Source: JAPSGM01 sp036258735 (GTDB lineage: Bacteria; Chloroflexota; Limnocylindria; QHBO01). Taken from it: 64,000 nt of DNA. Where the stretch lies: the NCBI GenBank assembly GCA_036258735.1, contig DATADC010000073.1, forward strand, positions 1-64,000. The letters run 5' to 3'. Under the pieces are notes generated by a model. The model saw only the letters and a list, made by a program, of their open reading frames with translations. It had not been told where the DNA came from and did not search any database. Positions 1 to 8,668 of this stretch are shown one piece after another; position 1 is the stretch's first letter; each line of letters begins with the position of its first letter. The position numbers were made by a program, and so were the translations under genes.

Positions 1-846
1 GAGCAGGTACCAGTACAGCAGGCCGTAGACCTGGAGCTGGTTGACGAAGATGCCCTCCTCGGTGGCCATGCCGACCCGGTCGGCGTCCCCGTCGAACGCA
101 ATCCCGATGTCAGCGCCCCAGCGCGGGATCTCCTCCAGCCAGGCGTCGACGTTGGGGCGGATCGGCTCGGGGTTGACGCCGCCGAAGAACGGGTTGCGCT
201 CGGTATGGAGCTCCCGGACCGTCATGCGGCCGTCGCCCAGCAGTCGGGCGAACCACCCGCTGCCCGATCCATAGAGCGGCTCCACCAGCAGGCGTTTGTC
301 CGCCGCCCGGATGCGGTCCAGGTCCACGATGCGCTCCAGCTGCTCGCGGAAGCGCGGGAATGGGTCGAAGGTGTCGACCAGGCCGGCCGCCTCGGCGTCC
401 GCGTAGTCGCGGCGCGGCGGTGGCTCGTCGGCCGGATGGGCATCCATGGTCGCCTCGATTGCGCCCAGCATCTTCGGGTCCGCCGCGCCACCGGAATCCG
501 CCTTGACCTTGAAGCCGTTGTCGGTCCACGGGTTGTGGCTGGCGGTGATGACGATCCCTGCGCCGGCGCCCAGCTCCCGGGTGAAGAAGCTGCCGACCTG
601 GGTGGGGACCGCCTCCGGCGGGAGGAAGGAGCGGATATCGTGCGCGGCCAGCACCTCCACGCAGGCCCGTGCGAAGTGTTCCGAGGCGAAGCGCCTGTCG
701 TGGCAGACGACCACGCCGCGATCGGCGTTCCCGGTCTGCTGCAGGTACTCGGCCACACCGCGCGCGCAGCGACGCACGTTGTGGAAGGTGTAGTCCTCGG
801 CGATGGCCGCGCGCCAGCCGTCGGTCCCGAACTTGATCTTCGTCAC
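1..846 (-). CDS. Phosphoglucomutase/phosphomannomutase, C-terminus beyond the window
   Basis: Alpha-D-phosphohexomutase that interconverts hexose 1- and 6-phosphates. The visible 282 residues carry the N-terminal FGTDGWR motif, the phosphoserine loop TASHNP (about 531-549) and the metal loop DGDADR (about 75-95), so the active site is intact. The GTG start at 846 is forced by an in-frame TAG two codons upstream. A TACCAT box lies 8 bases before the start and there is no Shine-Dalgarno sequence, so the mRNA is probably leaderless. Mannose-1-phosphate guanylyltransferase nearby (5625-6695) suggests a role in GDP-mannose supply, but phosphoglucomutase activity cannot be excluded from sequence. 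The 3' end is cut by the window edge. Confidence 0.93.
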   Translation of the reverse strand, partial: MTKIKFGTDGWRAAIAEDYTFHNVRRCARGVAEYLQQTGNADRGVVVCHDRRFASEHFARACVEVLAAHDIRSFLPPEAVPTQVGSFFTRELGAGAGIVITASHNPWTDNGFKVKADSGGAADPKMLGAIEATMDAHPADEPPPRRDYADAEAAGLVDTFDPFPRFREQLERIVDLDRIRAADKRLLVEPLYGSGSGWFARLLGDGRMTVRELHTERNPFFGGVNPEPIRPNVDAWLEEIPRWGADIGIAFDGDADRVGMATEEGIFVNQLQVYGLLYWYLL

Positions 847-854
847 GCGACCCT

Positions 855-860
855 ATGGTA
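855..860 (-). promoter_or_regulatory. Candidate -10 box TACCAT, leaderless
   Basis: TACCAT sits 8 bases upstream of the GTG start of the phosphohexomutase gene. Transcription would begin at or next to the start codon. No ribosome-binding site is present. It is one of a repeated class in this window. Confidence 0.5.
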
Positions 861-865
861 GCGGC

Positions 866-3800
866 CTACAGACGCCACTCCAGCGGCGCACGGGGATCGG
901 GCTGGTACGAGCAGTAGGTGCCGGTGCGGATGGTCGCCTCGAAATGGCGCCCGAGCTCCGGGTTCTGCTGCGCAATGCGTGCGACGGATGAGCGTATGGC
1001 ACGTGTCACGGAGATACGCGCACGCTCCGACGCTGAACCCACGGTGCGGTTTCGGCCACCAAGCCCAACCGCACTTGCCAGCTCCCCGACCAGCGCATCC
1101 ATCTCGCCACGCGCACGTGCCGCGCGTTCAGTGTCGTTCCAGGCTTCTGCTTCGGCAGCCTCCTCTTCGAGCTCCCGCAGGCGAGCCCGGTACCCCTGCT
1201 TCGCGGTGTCGTCCAACGCCGGGCCGAGAGCGCCGAAGGGGTCTCCGCCGACATCGGCAGCCGCGACGGCGACCCCTCCGGCATCAGTGGAGCCCGTCCC
1301 CGCGAGGTCCAGGGCATGTATTTCGCGTCCGGGCGCAGCCAGGAGACGTGCCAGATGGTGCATGCCCTTGGCGTCCCGCATTCGCATGGTGGAGCCATCG
1401 AACGTCACCGTCCAGTACTCCCCCTCCCGCCGGAAGGCAGCCTTGGAGGCGTCGTCCGTGGTCCTCTCCGAGCCGTCACGGGAATCGGCCGGCCCGGCAT
1501 CGTCATGGGTCCGGCGCAGGCGGTCTTCGAGAGCCGACATGCCAAGTTCGCGGGCAGTTTGCAGGGCGACCCGCTCGAGTGCCTCTGCCCGTCCCAGGTC
1601 GTCACGTGCACCGCGCTTTCGGAGCACGACCGCCAGGTCCGCCTGAGTGTGCGCGACCCAGGGCCTCGCGCCGAGCTTCTCGTTGACGACGATGCCCGAT
1701 TCGAAGTGCCGCTCGGCATCGGAGTAACGGCCCAGCGTGGCGGCGAGCATCCCCAGGTAGCGATCGACCGCGCCCATGCTCCCTTCGGTGTGACCGATCG
1801 CGTGGGCCCCCTCGAACGGGAGGAGCTGGTCGTACAGGATGCCCGCTGCGGCGGCGTCGCCCAACGCCGCGCTCGCTTCGCTGGCGAGGGCCACGCCCAT
1901 TAGCCACTCGCAATCTGGGTACAGGGCCTTGAAGTCGTCAGCGGCTAGCTCGTCGAAGGCGGCGCGAGCCTCCTCTGTCCGACCCGCCTCGGCCAACAGG
2001 CAGACGAGCGCAGCGCGATGTAGCGGGTACCACGGGAAGTCGTCGACCGAGGCCCGCACGCTGGACTCCTCCTCGAGTCCCCGGCCTTGCTCACGGCGAA
2101 GGAGGAACCGGTGCATCCGCGCTGCCGAGACGTCGTCCTGCACCGGCGTCGTCGGATGGCCTGGCTCCATCTCGTGTGCCATCAGCTCCTCGGCCAGGAG
2201 GTACTTGCCCTCCATCAATGCGAGGACGGTTCGATTAGCCCAGGTGAGCCAGAGATGCGAGGGCTGACGCAGCTCGCGCGCCAGCTTGAGCACCGTTTCC
2301 ATGCGTGAGTGAGCTTCAGCCATGCGGCCGAGGTCCATCGCGACCAGGTCCAACATCAGGTGTGCATCGATCGTGCGCTCGGCGTCCCCGGTGGTCTCCG
2401 CCACGGCAAGCATCTCCTCCGCGACCGCGAGACGCTCGTGGGCGTTATCGGGCAGCCAGTTGGCCCAGAAGAAGCCGACCAGTGCATACCCGAGCGTCGC
2501 CGGGTCCTCTAGCTGGCGAGCCATGTCGACGGCCTGCTGGCTCAGCGCCCGCCGTTGCTCTTGGCGCTCCGGCTCGCTCCGCCACGCACAGGCGAGTCGG
2601 GTCAGCAGGCGCACGCGGAGCCGATCGTCCGTCGCGCCTAGCAGGAGGAGGGCGTCCTGGAGCAGCGGAATGAGGTGCTGATCGTTACCCACGCGCGCCC
2701 AGAAGAACCGACCTCCATAGCCGAGGGCGGCACGTGCCAACGTTTCGACGGCGCCGTGCCGCCGTGCAAGCTGTGCCGCTTCGAGATACGTCGCTCGCGA
2801 TGCAGGTAGGTCCCCGGCCCGGGCTTGCGCCTCGCCGAGGCGGAGGAGCATCTCCATGCGCCGCTCGGAGTCGCTCGGCGCGTGGAAATCAAGCACCGCC
2901 AAGGCCATCTGGTAGAGCCGAGCGGCCTCTTCGTAGGCCAAGGACCCAAGGGCCACGTCGCCGGCCTGCCGCGCGTATTGAACTGCCAGCTCAGCAGTTG
3001 AATTGCGATCCTCGTCGACCTGCACGCCGCCACGGGCGGCTTCGACGTAGTGGTATGCGAGCTCTGCGTGATACGAAGGCTCCTCTCCGTATAGCGCGTG
3101 CAACGTATCGGCAATCCGTCGGTGGAGGCTCACACGACGGCCAGGAGTCAGCTCGTCATACAGCGTCTCGCGGATGAGGTCGTGAGTGAACCGGAAGCGG
3201 CCAAGCGTGCCGGGGACAGGCGCTACCAACCCAGCGCGGCTGGCGTCGCCGATGCGGTCGAGCACGTCCTCCGCCGCACTTGCCGTGACGCGGCGCAGCA
3301 CCTCCGTGATGAACTCGGGGCCGAGGGCCGCGGCGTGCGTCAAGAGCTCCGCCGTCTCCGCCGGCAGATGGCGGACGCGGCGGATGATGACGTCGCGGAT
3401 CCCCGGCGGAAGAGGCAGGTCCAGCGCCTGACCCGTAGCCACTTCCTCCAGCCTGCCCTCCGCCGCGAGTAACCGGACGGCCTCACTCAGGAACAGCGGG
3501 TTGCCACCGGTCTCCCGCACGACGGCGTTGACCAGGCTGGATCGCGGCGAGACGCCGGCCGTCGCCTCGATCAGCTGGCGCACCGGCGCCTCCCCGAGAC
3601 CTCCGAGCCTGAGGGACAGCGCTCCCGGCAGGCGCGCGATCTCTCCGACCGCCGCGGCGAGTGACGGGTCCGCTGTCAGCTCCATATCGCGATACGTGCA
3701 AACCACCATGATCGGCGTATCCGCGAGCTGACCTGCCACGAAGCGCAGGTAGAGCACGGTTGGCATGTCGGCCGCGTGGAGGTCCTCGATGATGATCAGC

Positions 3801-4273
3801 ATCGGGCCCGCCTTCGCGGCCCGGCGCAGGAACGTCGTGGCGGAATCGAACATCTGGAAGCGCGCTGACTCCGAGTCGACGGAGCCAGATGGCGAAGGGT
3901 CGCCGAACGTCTCGCGCAGCTCCACAACCATCTGAGCGATGTCCGCTGCCCCGGCGCCAAGTTGGTGGCGCAGGCTCGCGTCGTCGGTGGTGCGGATGAT
4001 GGTGCGAAACACCTGCACCCAGGGCCAGTAGGCTGGTGCGCCGCCGCCCTCCCACGATTGGCCGCTGAGGACCCTCATTCCGTCAGCCCTGGCGCGAACT
4101 GCCAGCTGTTCGGCGAGACGGCTCTTTCCAATGCCGGGCTCGCCACCTACGAGGGCCACGCAGCCACGCGCCTTGACCGTATCGCCGAGCGCGCGCAGGA
4201 GGGCATTCAGCTCGGCATCACGGCCCACGAACGGCGTCCCACTTGCCGTCGCCACCTTGACCCGTTCAGTCAT
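866..4273 (-). CDS. Large AAA-ATPase with TPR-like repeats (LuxR/AfsR-type NTPase)
   Basis: A 1135-residue STAND/AAA-like signalling ATPase. The Walker A motif GEPGIGKS lies near residue 45 and a Walker B-like stretch LIIIEDLHAAD follows about 110 residues later. The middle is helical and TPR-like (many A/L/R-rich 34-residue-like units). The C-terminal 200 residues hold a conserved-looking module (EYWTVTFDGSTMRMRDAKG followed by a charged coiled coil). There is no clear C-terminal LuxR helix-turn-helix, so it may act through partners. I chose the ATG at 4273 because it begins just before the VGRDAEL segment typical of these ATPases; the open frame continues to 4447 but the extra 58 residues look unlike protein. 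It is divergent from the small repeat protein at 4507. Its ligand is unknown. Confidence 0.85.
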   Translation of the reverse strand: MTERVKVATASGTPFVGRDAELNALLRALGDTVKARGCVALVGGEPGIGKSRLAEQLAVRARADGMRVLSGQSWEGGGAPAYWPWVQVFRTIIRTTDDASLRHQLGAGAADIAQMVVELRETFGDPSPSGSVDSESARFQMFDSATTFLRRAAKAGPMLIIIEDLHAADMPTVLYLRFVAGQLADTPIMVVCTYRDMELTADPSLAAAVGEIARLPGALSLRLGGLGEAPVRQLIEATAGVSPRSSLVNAVVRETGGNPLFLSEAVRLLAAEGRLEEVATGQALDLPLPPGIRDVIIRRVRHLPAETAELLTHAAALGPEFITEVLRRVTASAAEDVLDRIGDASRAGLVAPVPGTLGRFRFTHDLIRETLYDELTPGRRVSLHRRIADTLHALYGEEPSYHAELAYHYVEAARGGVQVDEDRNSTAELAVQYARQAGDVALGSLAYEEAARLYQMALAVLDFHAPSDSERRMEMLLRLGEAQARAGDLPASRATYLEAAQLARRHGAVETLARAALGYGGRFFWARVGNDQHLIPLLQDALLLLGATDDRLRVRLLTRLACAWRSEPERQEQRRALSQQAVDMARQLEDPATLGYALVGFFWANWLPDNAHERLAVAEEMLAVAETTGDAERTIDAHLMLDLVAMDLGRMAEAHSRMETVLKLARELRQPSHLWLTWANRTVLALMEGKYLLAEELMAHEMEPGHPTTPVQDDVSAARMHRFLLRREQGRGLEEESSVRASVDDFPWYPLHRAALVCLLAEAGRTEEARAAFDELAADDFKALYPDCEWLMGVALASEASAALGDAAAAGILYDQLLPFEGAHAIGHTEGSMGAVDRYLGMLAATLGRYSDAERHFESGIVVNEKLGARPWVAHTQADLAVVLRKRGARDDLGRAEALERVALQTARELGMSALEDRLRRTHDDAGPADSRDGSERTTDDASKAAFRREGEYWTVTFDGSTMRMRDAKGMHHLARLLAAPGREIHALDLAGTGSTDAGGVAVAAADVGGDPFGALGPALDDTAKQGYRARLRELEEEAAEAEAWNDTERAARARGEMDALVGELASAVGLGGRNRTVGSASERARISVTRAIRSSVARIAQQNPELGRHFEATIRTGTYCSYQPDPRAPLEWRL

Positions 4274-4506
4274 GTCCGTGATTCCGTCCCGTGCCTGCTT
4301 CAGGGATGCGGATTGGCTGCGCTTCCGCGATCCCAAGACTGCCGAGGATAACGCCAGCACGTTGACGCGGGAATTGGTGAACAACCGTTCCGTATCGATG
4401 GCGGCGGGTGTGCGGCCCGAAGTAACGGTCGAACGCTCGGTTCTCACGCCTTCTGGTCAAGAGCGCGCCGATCCCGGAGCGCGCAGCACACACCAGGAGG
4501 TCAGTC

Positions 4507-4845
4507 GTGAGCCAGTTGCAGAAGCCCTTCACCAACGCCCCGTCCGTCGCGCGGCTGCGCCCGGATCGGTTCATCATCGCCGGGCTGGTCGTGGCCGCCA
4601 TCGCGTTCGCGTTCGTCGCGGGCACGTTCGTCGGGGGCGGCCTTCAGTCGTCGAGCGTCGTCGCGGCGCCGCGCGCCATCACGCGCGACGTGACCGATGG
4701 TTGGATGGCCCGCTACCTGCCCTCGGCCCAGCGCCCGCGCGACGTGACCGATGGATGGATGGCCCGCTACCTGCCCTCGGCCCAGCGCCCGGACGTGACC
4801 GATGGCTGGATGGCCCGCTACCTCCCCTCGGCACAGGGTAACTGA
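4507..4845 (+). CDS. Small single-pass membrane protein with three 17/18-residue repeats
   Basis: A 112-residue protein I do not recognise. Residues 1-20 are basic and cytoplasmic-looking, about 22-44 form one hydrophobic membrane helix ending in GTFVGGG, and the rest is three near-perfect copies of DVTDGWMARYLPSAQRP, the last ending in QGN. The GTG start is supported by a perfect AGGAGG at 4495-4500, six bases upstream, a strong ribosome-binding site in a window where many genes lack one. The repeats would lie outside the membrane if the N-terminus is inside. Divergent transcription from the AAA-ATPase could mean a shared function, but this is inference. Confidence 0.8.
   Translation: MSQLQKPFTNAPSVARLRPDRFIIAGLVVAAIAFAFVAGTFVGGGLQSSSVVAAPRAITRDVTDGWMARYLPSAQRPRDVTDGWMARYLPSAQRPDVTDGWMARYLPSAQGN
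4687..4842 (+). repeat. Tandem coding repeat, 54+51+51 bp
   Basis: Three copies start at 4687, 4741 and 4792 with the invariant core GTGACCGATGGNTGGATGGC. The first unit carries one extra codon. Differences between copies are few and mostly silent, which points to recent duplication or to purifying selection on the peptide. Confidence 0.9.
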
Positions 4846-4869
4846 CCGCAGCAGCCCAGGCGACCACCG

Positions 4870-4894
4870 AACGCCGGCCCGCAAGGCCGGCGTT
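4870..4894. terminator. Bidirectional hairpin between convergent genes
   Basis: A perfect 10-bp inverted repeat, AACGCCGGCC and its complement, flanks a 5-base loop CGCAA. It lies between the ends of two convergent genes (4845 and 4918). No T-run follows on either side, so it is either a non-canonical terminator or an mRNA 3'-end stabiliser. Confidence 0.6.
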
Positions 4895-4917
4895 CCGGCA
4901 TGCCCGCGACTATTCGC

Positions 4918-5616
4918 CTATGGACCGTCGCCCATGCGCAGGTCGGCCAGCTCAGCGATCCGCATCAGCTCCGCGTCGAGCGCAGTGAGAATCGGCTTGA
5001 TGCGGTCACGCCGACCGACCCGGAACATCGGCCCTTCATAGACGCGAAGGCGCGAAAAGGGCAGGGGCACCACCTGGCGGTCCCATCGGCGCTTCAGGCG
5101 CATCGACGGCCGTGCGGCCACCGCCCAGGGCAGCACCGGCAGGCCGGACTCGCGCGCGACGATCAGGACGCCCGGCTTGGCGACGCGGGGTGGCCCGGTG
5201 GGCCCGTCACAGCTGGCGACCAGGCTCTTCCCGGTCCGTCCCACGGCGGCCATAGCACGCGACACGCTGGTCGCCTCGGCGCGCTGCCCGGGTTCGGGCG
5301 GCGTCACAGCTCCCCAACCCAACCCGTGGAGCATCGCGTTCATGACGATCCCGCGGAAGCGCCGCGTGCTGAACGAGACGTGGACGTGGCCTGGACGCAA
5401 CCGGTATGCCGCTGCCGCGGCAACCAGGTTTGCCTCGTGCCAGATGGCAAACACGACCTGCTCCTGGCTGACCGGCGGGCCCGATACGCTGGCGGTGCGG
5501 GCAACCAGCCTGATGTAGACCGCCAGCCCTCGGCCCAACAGCCGCGCCAGCCAGCCGAACCGCACGTGCTCTTCGCGTGCGAGAACCGACGCGGGACCGA
5601 TGGGCTGCGGCTCCAT
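4918..5616 (-). CDS. DUF374 lysophospholipid acyltransferase-like protein
   Basis: A 232-residue protein resembling the DUF374 branch of the LPLAT superfamily. Visible marks are IWHEANL near residue 60 (family HXXXX-type catalytic neighbourhood), SFSTRRFRG, and the DUF374 signature DGPTGPPRVAKPGV followed by SGLPVLPW. A hydrophobic N-terminal stretch suggests membrane association. Members often sit beside lipid or cell-envelope genes; here it lies 8 bp downstream of the GDP-mannose synthesis gene, probably in one transcript. The actual acyl substrate cannot be told from sequence. Confidence 0.8.
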   Translation of the reverse strand: MEPQPIGPASVLAREEHVRFGWLARLLGRGLAVYIRLVARTASVSGPPVSQEQVVFAIWHEANLVAAAAAYRLRPGHVHVSFSTRRFRGIVMNAMLHGLGWGAVTPPEPGQRAEATSVSRAMAAVGRTGKSLVASCDGPTGPPRVAKPGVLIVARESGLPVLPWAVAARPSMRLKRRWDRQVVPLPFSRLRVYEGPMFRVGRRDRIKPILTALDAELMRIAELADLRMGDGP

Positions 5617-5624
5617 CGGTCCTT

Positions 5625-6695
5625 CTAAAGGTAGGACTCGCCGGCCTTCTCGGCGATCTCGTCGAGGACGGGCTTGATCTCCTCGGCGCGGTCGCGGGCG
5701 CAGACGAGGAGCGCATCCGGCGTGTCCACGATGATGACGCCCTCGAGCCCCACCGTCACGATCAGCCGCTCACCGCCGTGCACCAGCACGTCGCGCGATC
5801 CGCGGTCGAGGTGGCGGCCGGAGGCGACCAGTGCATTCCCGCTCTCGGTCGAGAGTGCCTCCAGCAGGGCCGACCAGGAGCCGATGTCGCTCCACCCCGC
5901 GTCCAACGGCACCACCGCCACGCGACCCTCGGCGGCCGCTCGCTCGGCGATGCCCGCGTCGATCTGGATGGCGGGGATCGGCTCCAGGATGTCACGCACG
6001 TCGCTCATCCAGCCCGGCGTCCGGTTGAGCGCCCCGATGCGGTCCAGCGCATTCGCCAGCTCGGCCTGGAAGCGTTCCATCGCCTGGCGGAAGGCGTAGA
6101 CGCGCCACACGAAGATGCCCGCGTTCCACAGGTAGCCGCCCTCGTCCATGAACTGCTGCGCGCGCTCGGCATCGGGCTTCTCGACGAAGCGAGTCACCAG
6201 GGCACTCGGAGACGAGGGGTGAAACCGCTCCCCGACCTTGATGTAGCCGTATCCGGTGGCGGCATGCTTGGGCGGCACGCCGAGGGTCACGATATATCCC
6301 CGCTCGGCGACGCGGACGGCCTCGCGCATCGCCTCGGTGAAGGCGGCCTCGTCGCTCAGGAAGTGGTCGGCTGGGAGGACGAGCGCCACCTCGTCCGACT
6401 CGCGGCGTGCAAGCGTGGTGGCCAGGCCGGCCGCGACGCCGGTGGATCGGGCCAGCGGCTCGCCCAGCACGTTGTCGGCGGGCAGCTGCGGGAGCTGCTC
6501 CTGGGTGGCGCGCACGTGTGCCTGCGAGGTGATGACGTAGATGTCGTGCGGCTTGAGAAGGCCGCCGAGCCGCGCCACCGTCTGCTGCAGCAGGCTCGTG
6601 TCCCCTGTCAGCGCCAGCAGCTGCTTCGGCGTCTTGCGACGGGACAGCGGCCACAAACGCGTCCCGACTCCCCCTGCCATGACGACGGCGAACAT
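5625..6695 (-). CDS. manC: Mannose-1-phosphate guanylyltransferase
   Basis: Makes GDP-mannose from mannose 1-phosphate and GTP in the cytoplasm. The protein (356 residues) opens with the nucleotide-binding signature AGGVGTRLWPLSRR and continues with KPDAE in FVEKPDAE, the nucleotidyltransferase core. It lacks the C-terminal isomerase domain of bifunctional ManC/AlgA enzymes, so it is the short form. The ATG at 6695 places the signature close to the N-terminus and lies 8 bases below a TACGGT box; an upstream ATG at 6713 would add six residues. It heads a two-gene unit with the DUF374 protein. Confidence 0.93.
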   Translation of the reverse strand: MFAVVMAGGVGTRLWPLSRRKTPKQLLALTGDTSLLQQTVARLGGLLKPHDIYVITSQAHVRATQEQLPQLPADNVLGEPLARSTGVAAGLATTLARRESDEVALVLPADHFLSDEAAFTEAMREAVRVAERGYIVTLGVPPKHAATGYGYIKVGERFHPSSPSALVTRFVEKPDAERAQQFMDEGGYLWNAGIFVWRVYAFRQAMERFQAELANALDRIGALNRTPGWMSDVRDILEPIPAIQIDAGIAERAAAEGRVAVVPLDAGWSDIGSWSALLEALSTESGNALVASGRHLDRGSRDVLVHGGERLIVTVGLEGVIIVDTPDALLVCARDRAEEIKPVLDEIAEKAGESYL

Positions 6696-6703
6696 CGCGC
6701 GAG

Positions 6704-6709
6704 ACCGTA
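6704..6709 (-). promoter_or_regulatory. Candidate -10 box TACGGT, leaderless
   Basis: TACGGT lies 8 bases before the ATG at 6695 and supports that start over the ATG at 6713. There is no Shine-Dalgarno sequence. Confidence 0.4.
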
Positions 6710-6768
6710 CCATCCCCCGGCTGGTGGCGGAGGCGGGCGAACGGCGCTACCCGGGCTTCACCGCGGGC

Positions 6769-7374
6769 TCATCGGCCGACCTCCTTCTCCTCGCCGCGCA
6801 GGTCGCGGGCGGCAGCAACCTCCGCCTCCGGGGCACCGCAGCGCACGAGCAGGTCGACAGCGATCCCCGCCAGCCGGCGCGCGGTCGTCACGTCGCCCAG
6901 ATCCAGGGCGGCGCGACCCATGCCCAGCGCAGCCAGCCCCTCCTCGCGCTCGGCGCCGATGTCCCGCGCCTCGCTGATGGCCTCGGCGTAGTAGCGACGG
7001 GCGCTGGCGGGGTCCCCGGCCGCGGCCCGGACGTCGCCGATCAACCGCGCGGCACGCGTTGCCGCCAGCTCCATGCCGGCGCGCTCGAAGTGCCACAGCG
7101 CGCGGTGGCCCCACACGTCGGCGGCCCACCACTCGGCGGAGGCAGTCGCGCTCTCCATCGCGGCCGACGCTGCGGCGCCGGCGCGGCGGTGGTCGTCATC
7201 GGCCTCCGCGGCAAGGTACGGCGACGCGAGCTCGCCTTGGCGCAGCCGCAGCGGCAACGGCCGGAGTCCGCGCGGCGCCGGCACATCGTTCCTGCCCAGC
7301 AGCGAGCGGACGCGCTCCGCGAGGCGGCGCAGGGGTCCGGGTGGCGGCTCTCCCCACCGCGTCGGCGGTGGCAT
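6769..7374 (-). CDS. TPR-like hypothetical protein
   Basis: A 201-residue protein without a clear family match. Residues 60-190 read as helix-turn-helix units rich in Ala, Glu and Arg with TPR-like spacing (for example ARRYYAEAISEARDIG followed by EGLAALGMGRAALDLGD). The N-terminus is proline- and arginine-rich. The frame stays open far upstream, but that part is only the shadow of metK, so I use the first ATG after the metK stop (7374, 11 bp away). It is probably co-transcribed with metK. A scaffold or protein-interaction role is likely but unproven. Confidence 0.65.
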   Translation of the reverse strand: MPPPTRWGEPPPGPLRRLAERVRSLLGRNDVPAPRGLRPLPLRLRQGELASPYLAAEADDDHRRAGAAASAAMESATASAEWWAADVWGHRALWHFERAGMELAATRAARLIGDVRAAAGDPASARRYYAEAISEARDIGAEREEGLAALGMGRAALDLGDVTTARRLAGIAVDLLVRCGAPEAEVAAARDLRGEEKEVGR

Positions 7375-7385
7375 CGGTCCAGCCG

Positions 7386-8606
7386 TCAGGCGGGGAGGCT
7401 GGTGGGCTCGCCGCGGAGGCCCGCGGATTCGCGCAGGACGCCGGCCCGGTCCGTTCGCTCCCACGGCAGGTCGAGATCGCTGCGGCCAAAGTGCCCATAG
7501 GCGGCGGTGCGCGCGTAGATGGGCCGACGCAGGCCGAGCATCTCGATGATGGCACCCGGGCGCAGGTCGAAGTGCTCCGCGATGACCGCGGTGATCCGAT
7601 CCTCCGGCACGGCCGCCGTCCCGAAGGTCTCGACGTTGACCGCCAGCGGATGCGCGACGCCGATGGCGTACGCCAGCTGCAGCTCGCAGCGGCGCGCCAG
7701 GCCGGCGGCAACCACGTTCTTGGCAACGTAGCGAGCCATGTAGGCACCGGATCGGTCCACCTTGGTGGGATCCTTGCCCGAGAAGCTGCCGCCGCCGTGG
7801 CGCGCCATGCCGCCGTACGTGTCCACGATGATCTTCCGGCCTGATAGTCCGGAGTCGCCCATCGGCCCCCCGATAACGAAGCGCCCGGTTGGATTCACGA
7901 GGAAGCGCGTCCCGGGGTCGAGCAGATGGGCCGGCACCGGGGGGCGGATGACGAGCTCGCGGACCGCCTCCTCCAGGTCCGGGTAGGCCACCTCGGGGTC
8001 GTGCTGCGTGCTGACCACGACCGTCGCCACGCGCAGGGGCCGGCCGGACGCGTCGTACTCCACGGTAACCTGGCTCTTGCCATCCGGGCGCAGGAACGGC
8101 AGCTGGCCGCTCTTGCGCGCGTCCGCCAGCCGTCGGGCGACCTGGTGGGCGAGCTGGATGGGCATCGGCATCAGCTCGGGCGTCTCGTCGACGGCGTAGC
8201 CGAACATCATCCCCTGGTCGCCGGCCCCCAGTTCGTCGGGGTCCTCGCCCCGCCTCGACTCGAGCGCACGGTCCACGCCGAGCGCGATGTCCGGCGACTG
8301 CTCCTTGATGGCGGTGATGGTCCCGCACGTCTCCCAGTCGAAGCCGAGGCGGCTGTCGTTGTAGCCGATGTCCCGCACGGTGTTGCGCACCACCGCCTGC
8401 ACGTCGCAGTACGTCTCGGTCGTCATCTCGCCGAGGACCAGGACCAGGCCGGTGGTGACCGCCACCTCGATCGCAACCCGGGCGTTTGTGTCGCGGGCCA
8501 GGACGTCGTCCAGGACGGCATCGGCCACCGCGTCGCACAGCTTGTCGGGGTGCCCCTCGGTGACCGATTCGGAGGTGAACGGCACGCGGCGCTCGGGGTC
8601 TGACAT
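7386..8606 (-). CDS. metK: S-adenosylmethionine synthase
   Basis: Forms S-adenosylmethionine from methionine and ATP. The 406-residue protein has the N-terminal TSESVTEGHPDKLCD motif, the GAGDQGMMFGYA signature and the P-loop-like GGGSFSGKDPTKVDRS, in the usual order for the three repeated domains. The ATG at 8606 gives the normal N-terminus and lies 7 bases below a TACACT box. No SAM riboswitch can fit in this arrangement. S-adenosylhomocysteinase (11158-12432) completes the methyl cycle a few kilobases away. Confidence 0.97.
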   Translation of the reverse strand: MSDPERRVPFTSESVTEGHPDKLCDAVADAVLDDVLARDTNARVAIEVAVTTGLVLVLGEMTTETYCDVQAVVRNTVRDIGYNDSRLGFDWETCGTITAIKEQSPDIALGVDRALESRRGEDPDELGAGDQGMMFGYAVDETPELMPMPIQLAHQVARRLADARKSGQLPFLRPDGKSQVTVEYDASGRPLRVATVVVSTQHDPEVAYPDLEEAVRELVIRPPVPAHLLDPGTRFLVNPTGRFVIGGPMGDSGLSGRKIIVDTYGGMARHGGGSFSGKDPTKVDRSGAYMARYVAKNVVAAGLARRCELQLAYAIGVAHPLAVNVETFGTAAVPEDRITAVIAEHFDLRPGAIIEMLGLRRPIYARTAAYGHFGRSDLDLPWERTDRAGVLRESAGLRGEPTSLPA

Positions 8607-8613
8607 GGGCGCG

Positions 8614-8619
8614 AGTGTA
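8614..8619 (-). promoter_or_regulatory. Candidate -10 box TACACT, leaderless
   Basis: TACACT sits 7 bases before the metK ATG, with no Shine-Dalgarno sequence between. Confidence 0.5.
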
Positions 8620-8668
8620 GCGCGGGCCCCATGCGACCAGCTCACGCCGATTCATGCCGTCGGGTGAA

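Noticed and set aside
4274..4447. N-terminal extension of the large ATPase
   Set aside because: The 58 extra residues lack family similarity and precede the usual start of these ATPases.
7374..8655. 628-codon open frame that includes metK in another frame
   Set aside because: The upstream two thirds is an Arg/Ala-rich shadow of metK. Only the part after 7374 looks like protein.
8607..8668. SAM riboswitch upstream of metK
   Set aside because: The gap is only about 60 bases and the inferred promoter lies 7 bases from the ATG, leaving no room for an aptamer.
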